From Candidatus Wolframiiraptor sp. (GTDB taxonomy: Archaea > Thermoproteota > Nitrososphaeria_A > Caldarchaeales > Wolframiiraptoraceae), in NCBI GenBank assembly GCA_003660635.1, contig QMUP01000062.1, positions 1-5,871 of the forward strand: DNA of 5,871 nt. The letters are read 5' to 3'. Shown piece by piece: positions 1 to 4,804 of the stretch (within the stretch, counting starts at the first letter, position 1; each line of letters begins with the position of its first letter). Made by a program: the position numbers and the translations under genes. The notes beneath the pieces were generated by a model, which worked only from the letters and a program-made list of their open reading frames with translations, ran no database searches and was not told the DNA's origin.

Positions 1-79
1 AATAAACAGGAATACGAGTACCCTTAATGACAGCCTTACCCCGCAAAACCCTAGGATCAACAACAATCCTCTCTTCCAC
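1..79 (-). CDS. DUF433-family antitoxin-like protein, 5' part only (runs off left edge)
   Basis: The reverse strand reads from a GTG at 79-77 into VEERIVVDPRVLRGKAVIKG followed by TRIPVY, and the frame is open to position 1. This is the hallmark N-terminus of DUF433 proteins (hydrophobic-VDP, then RGKPVIKGTRIPV), small helix-turn-helix proteins often encoded beside PIN-like (DUF5615) toxins as presumed antitoxins. The start is forced: the frame has a TAG two codons upstream and GTG is the only start codon after it. GGTGGT (complement of 85-90) lies 5 nt before it as a ribosome binding site. Only about 26 codons are visible, so the partner gene, if any, lies outside the window. The family call is secure from the motif. 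The antitoxin role is inferred from family context. Confidence 0.82.
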   Translation of the reverse strand, partial: MEERIVVDPRVLRGKAVIKGTRIPVY

Positions 80-126
80 AACCTACCACCACCCGCAAAA
101 CATCAACAAAAAATACGCATCCCCCC

Positions 127-133
127 TTAAAAA
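127..133 (-). promoter_or_regulatory. Possible TATA box for the DUF433 gene
   Basis: On the minus strand this reads TTTTTAA within AGGTTTTTAAGG, an archaeal-type TATA element. It lies about 50 nt before the GTG start, which would place transcription start roughly at 100-105 and give a short leader containing the GGTGGT site. The region is AT-rich, so this is only a candidate. Confidence 0.3.
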
Positions 134-177
134 CCTAGCTAAAACACACAGCTACCATACTCCTCTTAACTTTCTCC

Positions 178-189
178 TAGCGCGCGCTA
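178..189. repeat. Perfect GC palindrome TAGCGCGCGCTA
   Basis: TAGCGCGCGCTA is its own reverse complement and stands out in very AT-rich surroundings. A close relative of its sequence and right flank (AGCGCGCGC, then a pyrimidine, then TAT and TTTG) recurs at 3550-3566 in the other spacer. The two copies bracket the four-gene operon. Confidence 0.6.
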
Positions 190-208
190 TATTTTGTTTT
201 CTGTAGAT

Positions 209-222
209 AAATATTTTTAGGA
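209..222 (+). repeat. Direct repeat AAATATTTTTAGGA, copy 1
   Basis: The 14 nt are identical to 461-474. The sequence is AT-rich, which raises the chance of coincidence, but both copies sit in the same spacer and the second forms half of a palindrome. Confidence 0.45.
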
Positions 223-456
223 AAATTGAAATAATAACGGTGAAGGTTATAGAGAACGTAATAGAAAGAAGTTTTGTGAATCAAATTAAGAATAGTTTTA
301 ATTCCACACAAGTCTTTCCATGAAATTTTCACATCCTAGCTCATAATGCCGTTTAAAGAAAAGAAAACAACTTATATTCTTCATTTAATTGAAAATTACA
401 ACCCCAGTTTAAAATCGTAAAGACAACTTAATAAATATAAAACCATGCAACAAATT

Positions 457-472
457 CTAAAAATATTTTTAG
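457..472. repeat. Perfect 16-bp palindrome CTAAAAATATTTTTAG, possible operator
   Basis: The two half-sites are exact reverse complements. With one mismatched pair (456/473) the symmetry extends to 24 bp (453-476). The right half overlaps the second copy of the 14-nt direct repeat (461-474). A palindrome upstream of an operon that starts with a winged-helix, antitoxin-like protein could be an autoregulatory operator, though it lies about 115 nt upstream of the TATA element. It could also be a leader hairpin of an upstream transcript. Confidence 0.45.
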
Positions 473-586
473 GATTCATAAATAATCTAGACAACACTTA
501 TCAAATAAAGGAGAATAAAGTTGCTTTAGACCAAAAAATTAATTAACAAAAAGAAATATATTAAAATGGGAGAAAGGGGGTTTGAA

Positions 587-595
587 CTTATATAC
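587..595 (+). promoter_or_regulatory. Probable TATA box of the four-gene operon
   Basis: CTTATATAC, with GAA just upstream as a weak BRE, lies about 45-50 nt before the ATG at 639. Transcription would start near 613-618, leaving a leader of about 20-25 nt that still includes the GGTGA site at 628-632. An alternative AT element, AAATATATTAAA near 554-565, could act instead and give a longer leader. Confidence 0.5.
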
Positions 596-627
596 TTTAG
601 TATTAAACAATTAGTTGTGCGATTAAT

Positions 628-632
628 GGTGA
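628..632 (+). promoter_or_regulatory. Ribosome binding site GGTGA for the 639 start
   Basis: GGTGA matches the archaeal 16S rRNA tail (complement TCACC) and sits 6 nt before the ATG at 639. It supports this start. Confidence 0.7.
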
Positions 633-638
633 CAAAGT

Positions 639-1307
639 ATGATAAGATCTGGTCTAGATTTAATAATACTCCTACTTTATGCCAAAAATAAAGAAAAAAT
701 TGAAGGAGTTACCAGACTTACAAAATTGTTATTTTTATTAGTGGAAAACCATTTCAAACAACTTAAAAAGGAATTTAATTTTGAACCATGGGACTATGGA
801 CCATGGTCCTCTCAAGTAATGGACTATCTAGAAACAGCAAAAGACTTAAATCTAATAAAAATCGAAGAAAGAGAACTTTCACCACTAGAAGAAAAAGACT
901 ACGACTATATTAAAACAGAGCTAGAAGCATCCGAAATTCTAGAATTAGAAGAAAAGAAAATAAAAATATTTTCCCTGACCAAAAGAGGAGAAAAAATAGC
1001 CCACCACCTCCTACAGAAAATATCCCCCGAAGACCTAAAAGCAATAGAAGAATTGAAAAAACGATTCAATAAAGAACCACTAAAATTCCTAATCGAGCAC
1101 ATCTATAGAAAATTCCCACAATTTACAATAAAATCCCTAATCAAAAAAAGAATACTCCCTTCACCTGAGCTTGAATTTAAAGAAAAATTCCCCTCATCGA
1201 AAATAGACAAAAAACTGTTCAAACTTGTAGGAATACTTCCAGAACTAAGCGTCAAAGAAGAGAAAAAACTTCTAAAGCACATCATCTCAGAGAGGTTTTT
1301 AAAATGA
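639..1307 (+). CDS. Panacea/YwgA-like winged-helix protein, probable antitoxin of the PIN toxin
   Basis: A 222-residue soluble protein. Residues 22-80 carry the pattern of the YwgA/Panacea (DUF4065, SocA-like) group: helix G23-VTRLTKLLFLL, then FEPWDYGPWSSQV (48-60), which matches the group's F-x-YGPYS core, then a helix ending in a Leu-Ile turn (LETAKDLNLIKIEE). Residues 109-121 (KIFSLTKRGEKIA) look like a winged-helix wing ending in LTxxG. Residues 148-170 (LKFLIEHIYRKFPQFTIKS) match the 'Y-x-KYP' helix of the same group. The C-terminal tail (193-222) is a charged helix ending in ISERF, a plausible toxin-binding segment. The gene overlaps the PIN gene by 4 bp (ATGA). Panacea-type domains are known as antitoxin modules in diverse toxin-antitoxin pairs, so an antitoxin and autoregulator role is the likely inference. 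The family match is from memory of the pattern, not a search. Confidence 0.68.
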   Translation: MIRSGLDLIILLLYAKNKEKIEGVTRLTKLLFLLVENHFKQLKKEFNFEPWDYGPWSSQVMDYLETAKDLNLIKIEERELSPLEEKDYDYIKTELEASEILELEEKKIKIFSLTKRGEKIAHHLLQKISPEDLKAIEELKKRFNKEPLKFLIEHIYRKFPQFTIKSLIKKRILPSPELEFKEKFPSSKIDKKLFKLVGILPELSVKEEKKLLKHIISERFLK

Positions 1308-1717
1308 TATTAGTTGACGTGAACATTTTCATGGATATTTTCAGAAGAAGAAGAAAAGGATGGACCTACAGCCTTGAAATCATAAACAGAGTTAGAAACA
1401 GAAAAATCAAAGGCTACATTTCTGCACTAACAATCCCCATTTTATGGTTTCTCCTATCTAAAGATATACCTGAAAAAGATGCAAAAAACTACGTCAAAAC
1501 CATAATCGAAGAGTTCGAAGTAATTCCACTAGATATGCAAATCATAAATTTATCCTTTAAATCAGAAATGGAAGACTTTGAAGATGCAATTCAATTTACT
1601 TCCGCCATATCAGCAAACTGTAAGGTTCTAATAACTCGAAATAAAGAAGATTTTCTGGTAGCAAAAAATAATATTGAGATATTAACACCTGAAGAATTTT
1701 TAGACAAATACGGGTGA
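1304..1717 (+). CDS. VapC-type PIN-domain ribonuclease (PIN_3 type), probable toxin
   Basis: This 137-residue protein spans a complete PIN domain, a Mg2+-dependent RNase fold used by VapC toxins against tRNA or rRNA. Strand 1 is ILVDVNIFMDIF with catalytic D5. Next comes GYISALTIPILWFLL (37-51), typical of the PIN_3 subgroup, in which the usual second-helix Glu is not obvious. Then EVIPLD (72-77), EDFEDAIQ (90-97) with conserved D91 and D94, and ITRNKEDF (110-117) with D116. It ends in ILTPEEFLDKYG, the standard PIN C-terminus. All expected acidic residues are present, so it should be active. The ATG overlaps the upstream stop (ATGA), and GAGGT at 1292-1296 is its ribosome binding site, so translation is probably coupled to that of the presumed antitoxin. 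Toxin-antitoxin pairing with the upstream gene is inferred from order and spacing. Confidence 0.88.
   Translation: MILVDVNIFMDIFRRRRKGWTYSLEIINRVRNRKIKGYISALTIPILWFLLSKDIPEKDAKNYVKTIIEEFEVIPLDMQIINLSFKSEMEDFEDAIQFTSAISANCKVLITRNKEDFLVAKNNIEILTPEEFLDKYG
1713..1717 (+). promoter_or_regulatory. Ribosome binding site GGTGA that favours the ATG at 1723
   Basis: GGTGA lies 5 nt before an ATG at 1723 and contains the stop of the PIN gene. The in-frame GTG at 1714, which would overlap the PIN stop by 4 bp, has no comparable site in front of it (ACAAATACGG). The ATG is therefore the better start. Confidence 0.6.
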
Positions 1718-1722
1718 AATCG

Positions 1723-2112
1723 ATGGTCAGCGAAAAATATATTGTTAGTTGCGTGAAAAAATTCATGGAAAAACAAGGATTCCAATGTTATAAGGAAGTT
1801 AAAGTTTTAGAAGGACGGGTAGATCTTGTAGCAATCAAGAACAAAGAAATCGTTGCTATTGAAGCAAAGGTTAGAGACTGGAAAAAAATCCTACCCCAAG
1901 TTCTCTGCTGTAAATTATTTGCACAAAAAGTATATGCAGCATTCTGGCATAAATACATCTCCAACATACCACTTCAAATCTTCAAAAAACATGGAATTGG
2001 TTTATTGTCCGTAAACAGGCAAGTCAACATAATTTTAGAAAGCAGAAAAAACAACGAACTCCATAGAAGTATATATGAAAAACTAATAAAAGAAATAGAA
2101 AGGAGATCATAA
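1723..2112 (+). CDS. Small PD-(D/E)XK nuclease-like protein
   Basis: A 129-residue protein (132 if the GTG at 1714 is used). It shows the compact PD-(D/E)XK core: an N-terminal helix (SEKYIVSCVKKFMEKQGF), a strand with E25, then GRVDLVAI with D34, then IVAIEAKVRDWKK with E47 and K49. This D-x(12)-E-x-K arrangement is the metal-binding and catalytic set. The following QVLCCKLFAQKVYAAFW segment (59-75) is the helix and strand seen in archaeal Holliday-junction-resolvase-like and restriction-type nucleases. It would act on DNA, probably as a dimer given its size. No methyltransferase or specificity subunit is visible, so classical type II restriction is not supported. Its gene is sandwiched between the PIN toxin and the TGT-like protein and shares a TAATG junction with the latter. 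The target is unknown. Confidence 0.72.
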   Translation: MVSEKYIVSCVKKFMEKQGFQCYKEVKVLEGRVDLVAIKNKEIVAIEAKVRDWKKILPQVLCCKLFAQKVYAAFWHKYISNIPLQIFKKHGIGLLSVNRQVNIILESRKNNELHRSIYEKLIKEIERRS

Positions 2113-3380
2113 TGACCGAAATTTTTTATAGATTAGGTAGCGTAGGAGAAAAATCACTATTCAAAGATATGAAAAAATATTACGACGGAATTATTATAGG
2201 AGCCCACCTTTTATCTCTCTACTCCTCGTCCATACCTGTCTTTATTCAAGAATTAGAGAAACCCTTCCTCATTGACCCTATGACTTATGTGTTTGGAAGG
2301 AGTTTCGATCTCTTAACCAAAAACGACGAACTAAAAAAATCGTTTAAAAAACTCATAGAACGGTTTGAAAAACCAATATCAAACATATTAAAAAATCGCG
2401 AGTTTGTTCCAAGCGATTTTTTAAAAAACGGACAATGGAATGAAAAATTGCTAGAAAAATTTATTAAAAACGTTTTAAACCTTCAAAAAAACATTATGAT
2501 CTCATCACCAGCACAACAATCAATATTAGAATATATGGAAATACTCGGCGAGGCAAAAAAACCTCTAAAACCCAAATACCTCATAGCACCATATTTTTAC
2601 TTCTCTTCCACAACAGATCCTTGGTATCTAATAACACAAGAATTCTCAAAAAGAACTGAAAAATTCAAAAAGAATGAAAAAATATACTCTGTCATTTGCT
2701 TTTCAAAAAACATACTCCTAGACAACAAAGAAATAAAAAAAGTCATAGAAGACTATTCGAACATCCAAATCGATGGATACCTATTATGGATATCAGATCT
2801 CGATGAAACAAAAGATGACCAAAAATTTCTCGAAGGCCTAGTACAATTTGTACGCACATTAGCAGAAAAAAGCAAAAAACCAATATATTCTCTTTACGGA
2901 GGATATTTCTCCTTATTACTATCAAAATACGGCCTAAAAGGATACTCCCGTGGTATTTGCTACGGAGAAGCAAAAAACGTCGACACACCGACCCTAGGTG
3001 GAAGAACCACAAAAAGATATTATTTTCCACCCATACACGCAAAACTCTCTGAAAGAAAAGCAAGGACCCTTTACCAATCCAACCCTCATTTACTATGCCA
3101 ATGCGAAATATGCAAAAAAATACTCAATAAATTAAGAAAAAATAAACAAAAAACAATAATAGAAGAATTTTTCAACAAACTAAACATCGAGCAAGCAAAA
3201 AAACACTTCATAGCAACACATGCCAAAGAAATAGAAACAATAACGAAACTATCAAAAAAGGAAATCATAAAAACCCTAAAAAAAGACATAGAAACATGCG
3301 AAAAAATACAACTCAAAGAACAACTCGGCATCGATCACACATACCTCACAAGATGGAAAGAAATTTTAGAAAAATATTAA
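2112..3380 (+). CDS. TGT-like (tRNA-guanine transglycosylase superfamily) TIM-barrel zinc protein, possibly DpdA-related
   Basis: A 422-residue protein. Near the C-terminus CQCEIC (C329, C331, C334) followed by H365 or H370 in HFIATHAKEI matches the C-x-C-x2-C...H zinc site of tRNA-guanine transglycosylases. Before it lie barrel-like strands: FLIDPMTYVFG (52-62) where TGTs have DSGGFQ, KYLIAPYFYF (155-164), DGYLLWISDLD (221-231), KPIYSLYGGYFSLLL (256-270), then RGICYGE (280-286), which resembles the TGT guanine-binding GGLAVGE. No PUA domain follows, unlike archaeal ArcTGT; the tail is helical and Lys-rich. TGTs exchange a guanine for a 7-deazaguanine, in tRNA or, for DpdA, in DNA. The substrate here is unknown and the catalytic Asp cannot be assigned with confidence. 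AGGAGATC at 2101-2108 is a near-ideal ribosome binding site and the ATG overlaps the upstream stop by 1 bp. The neighbouring nuclease favours a DNA role, as inference. It could instead be a degenerate, non-catalytic base-binding relative. Confidence 0.6.
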   Translation: MTEIFYRLGSVGEKSLFKDMKKYYDGIIIGAHLLSLYSSSIPVFIQELEKPFLIDPMTYVFGRSFDLLTKNDELKKSFKKLIERFEKPISNILKNREFVPSDFLKNGQWNEKLLEKFIKNVLNLQKNIMISSPAQQSILEYMEILGEAKKPLKPKYLIAPYFYFSSTTDPWYLITQEFSKRTEKFKKNEKIYSVICFSKNILLDNKEIKKVIEDYSNIQIDGYLLWISDLDETKDDQKFLEGLVQFVRTLAEKSKKPIYSLYGGYFSLLLSKYGLKGYSRGICYGEAKNVDTPTLGGRTTKRYYFPPIHAKLSERKARTLYQSNPHLLCQCEICKKILNKLRKNKQKTIIEEFFNKLNIEQAKKHFIATHAKEIETITKLSKKEIIKTLKKDIETCEKIQLKEQLGIDHTYLTRWKEILEKY

Positions 3381-3549
3381 ACATCCCCCAACAGCATTTA
3401 TTATAGTAAAAACATTTTAACCAGTTATTACCACATTCCTACCCAAGACACAGACAATAACGCTGACAAAACTTTATAACAATATAATTCCGAATTCTTA
3501 AGGGAAATTTTGCAAATATTTTCGTAAATTCACTAATCTTGGGCTATTC

Positions 3550-3566
3550 AGCGCGCGCCCTATTTG
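3550..3566 (+). repeat. GCGCGC motif related to the 178-196 element
   Basis: AGCGCGCGCCCTATTTG resembles AGCGCGCGCTATATTTTG at 179-196. Here the GC run is flanked by GGGC (3541-3544) and GCCC (3557-3560), which could pair as a small 4-bp stem. It directly abuts the hairpin at 3562-3590. Confidence 0.45.
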
Positions 3567-3590
3567 TAGCAAATAAAAGTTGCTGCAAAT
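3562..3590 (+). repeat. 11-bp stem-loop in the inter-operon spacer
   Basis: ATTTGTAGCAA (3562-3572) pairs with TTGCTGCAAAT (3580-3590) around the 7-nt loop ATAAAAG. Ten pairs are Watson-Crick and one (3567/3585) is a U-G wobble in plus-strand RNA; on the minus strand it would be an A-C mismatch, so a plus-strand RNA structure is favoured. It lies 180 nt after the TGT-like stop and could be a transcript-end structure, a processing site or part of a small RNA. No T-run follows, so it is not a classical intrinsic terminator. Confidence 0.5.
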
Positions 3591-3615
3591 TCCTTATAAT
3601 ATCAGCACCCCCAGG

Positions 3616-3723
3616 ATGCAAAAACACATGCTATTCTTAGCATTGCTAATCCTCTTCTTCGCCATTCCTTACCTAAAATTTACAAGTAAATTAACACAAG
3701 AGGCTACCATAATACTAATGTGA
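3616..3723 (+). pseudogene. 35-codon hydrophobic ORF, possibly the remnant of a membrane permease
   Basis: ATG at 3616 opens a 35-residue peptide whose residues 5-20 form one clear membrane helix (MLFLALLILFFAIPYL). The reading frame stops at TGA 3721-3723 but stays open for another 21 codons, ending in HLSFHNPQ before TAA. If the TGA was once TGG, the joined product loosely recalls the N-terminus of LivM-type branched-chain amino-acid permeases (hydrophobic helix ending in IPYL, then a second helix, then LSFGHA). That likeness is weak and from memory. No good ribosome binding site precedes the ATG. It may equally be a chance ORF or a real single-pass small membrane protein. Confidence 0.25.
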
Positions 3724-3945
3724 AATATCCTCGTACAAATGTTCATATACATTTCAAACCGACATTTATCCTTCCACAATCCTCAATAAAATTTCACATC
3801 AGAAAATATATTCCTCTTGCTTTAATAATTTTCTTCTAGAGAAAACCTTTAGGCACAAACATCACTTTAAACAACCAGAAAACACACAACTCGCAAAACA
3901 GCATGACCCAAAGAGTCTCCAAAAGAAACATCAAAAATACGGAAG

Positions 3946-3954
3946 TTTATATAA
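3946..3954 (+). promoter_or_regulatory. Strong TATA box of the second operon
   Basis: TTTATATAA preceded by the purine-rich GGAAG (3941-3945), a good BRE plus TATA combination for archaea. Transcription should start near 3973-3980, giving a leader of roughly 95-105 nt before the gene at 4076. That is long for an archaeal mRNA and leaves room for leader-based control, though I see no known riboswitch in it. Confidence 0.65.
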
Positions 3955-4061
3955 GATCATTTACCTTCTTTAACCATATAACAGAATCAAAAATGTAATA
4001 TTAAGAAAAATATTAAATTGATGAATAAGGCGTAACAATCGCTAGACACACTAATAACGGT

Positions 4062-4066
4062 AGGTG
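4062..4066 (+). promoter_or_regulatory. Ribosome binding site AGGTG favouring a TTG start at 4076
   Basis: AGGTG, within AGGTGGGGAG, lies 9 nt before the TTG at 4076. The in-frame GTG at 4064 is part of this site and is preceded only by a weak GGTAG. The next ATG (4145) has no ribosome binding site. The next gene also uses AGGTG plus TTG, which supports this reading. Confidence 0.5.
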
Positions 4067-4075
4067 GGGAGCATT

Positions 4076-4804
4076 TTGCCTAACAACATCAAAAGGATTG
4101 TAATTCCTTACGTGAACCTTTATCGATTCTTCAAAGTACTAACAATGAAAAACGCCACCAAAATAAAAGAAAAATTAGGAATAAAAGAAAAAACCCTAAA
4201 ATCATACGTCAATTTTGGCAATCTATTATTCGAAGAGGAAAAACAAAACATCCCACCCTCGTACGAAGAATTCCTAGCCCTCCTCAAAGAAAAACTTTTC
4301 CAAAAACTACCTCTCCACAAAGTACTTAACGAAATGGAAAACAAATCACAACCCCTTAACAGTATCGTTCTTCAAGAACTATTAAAGAAACACGGAATCA
4401 AAATATCAACCTCATCTTGCAAAGCCCTACTTTCACTCCTTAAAAAACTAGGTGTTATCTGCTCAATTCCCAAGACAATATATTCAAAAAGCACAGAAGA
4501 CCTTGTACTCTCGCACATACTGGCAAAAGGAGAAGTAAAATTCTCAGACATCAAAAAGAAATTTCCAATCCGCGACATTGATGACATCATCATAAAACTA
4601 TGGGCAGAAGGTAAAATAGACATCCCTGGGCTCAACATCCCACAAGAAGTAGCAAAAAAACATGGAAGACATATACCAGCAGACCAAATCAACCAACTCC
4701 CACCTTCAAAATTCATAAACTCGTACATTGACCGAGAAAGTGGAAAAAAATTTTTTGAAATCGTAATCGCACCCGAAGACAAGGTGAGAATAATTGTCAC
4801 ATAA
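4076..4804 (+). CDS. Multi-helix-turn-helix protein of unknown family, partner of the downstream AAA+ ATPase
   Basis: A 242-residue soluble protein from the TTG at 4076; GTG 4064 would give 246 residues and ATG 4145 would give 219. I do not recognise the family. Three helix-turn-helix-like units can be seen: residues 27-50 (NATKIKEKLGIKEKTLKSYV, a textbook recognition-helix pattern), 97-130 (IVLQELLKKHGIKI, then CKALLSLLKKLGVI) and 140-185 (TEDLVLSHILAKGEVKFSDI, then IDDIIIKLWAEGKI). The C-terminus (217-242) looks like two beta strands. It probably binds DNA, either as a regulator or as the DNA-recognition or adaptor subunit of the ATPase. It overlaps that gene by 11 bp, and the ATPase ribosome binding site lies inside its final codons, so the two are co-translated. 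Winged-helix and AAA+ pairs occur in several conflict systems, but no specific one can be named. Confidence 0.7.
   Translation: MPNNIKRIVIPYVNLYRFFKVLTMKNATKIKEKLGIKEKTLKSYVNFGNLLFEEEKQNIPPSYEEFLALLKEKLFQKLPLHKVLNEMENKSQPLNSIVLQELLKKHGIKISTSSCKALLSLLKKLGVICSIPKTIYSKSTEDLVLSHILAKGEVKFSDIKKKFPIRDIDDIIIKLWAEGKIDIPGLNIPQEVAKKHGRHIPADQINQLPPSKFINSYIDRESGKKFFEIVIAPEDKVRIIVT
4782..4788 (+). promoter_or_regulatory. Ribosome binding site AGGTGAG that fixes the TTG start at 4794
   Basis: AGGTGAG is a seven-base near-perfect complement of the archaeal 16S tail, placed 5 nt before TTG at 4794. No ATG lies near in this frame; the first is at codon 29. The start is therefore well supported despite being TTG. 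Confidence 0.75.

Larger units (their letters stand above)
80..638. other. Divergent intergenic region with palindromes, repeats and promoters, no convincing gene
   Basis: This stretch separates the leftward DUF433 gene from the rightward four-gene operon. I see no convincing coding sequence. Two tiny plus-strand ORFs exist (240-323, 27 codons, GTG start; 445-546, 33 codons, ATG start), but neither has a recognisable product or a good ribosome binding site. The region holds a 12-bp GC palindrome at 178-189, a 14-nt direct repeat (209-222 and 461-474), a 16-bp palindrome at 457-472 and the TATA-like element of the operon near 587-595. Its length and repeat content fit a regulatory or recombination-prone spacer, or the remains of lost genes. 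Confidence 0.6.
3381..4063 (+). other. Spacer between the two operons: hairpin, GC motif, decayed-looking fragment, promoter
   Basis: There is no convincing full-length gene. From left to right it holds AT-rich sequence directly after the TGT-like gene, without a clear T-run terminator. It continues with a GC-rich motif at 3541-3560, an 11-bp hairpin at 3562-3590 and a 35-codon hydrophobic ORF at 3616-3723. It ends with a strong TATA box at 3946-3954 and an approximately 100-nt leader before the next gene. The remaining sequence shows stops in all frames. Confidence 0.6.

Noticed and set aside
240..323. 27-codon GTG ORF behind an AT-rich TATA-like stretch (208-218), possible leaderless mini-gene
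   Set aside because: No recognisable product or ribosome binding site; the length is within chance expectation.
445..546. 33-codon ATG ORF in the left spacer
   Set aside because: No ribosome binding site or recognisable product, and it runs through the palindrome, so it is probably chance.
2743..3063. 106-codon minus-strand ORF opposite the TGT-like gene
   Set aside because: Antisense shadow; the plus strand carries the zinc and barrel motifs.
3718..3799. Inverted repeat ATGTGAAAT (3718-3726) and ATTTCACAT (3791-3799)
   Set aside because: 9-bp arms separated by 64 nt in AT-rich DNA; too weak to call a structure.
3836..3931. 31-residue hydrophobic minus-strand ORF
   Set aside because: Hydrophobicity follows from the T-rich complement of A-rich DNA; there is no promoter or ribosome binding site in that orientation.
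3368..4017. AGAAAAATATTAAA shared by the end of the TGT-like gene (3368-3381) and 4004-4017
   Set aside because: Very low-complexity 14-mer with no similarity in the flanks; probably coincidence.
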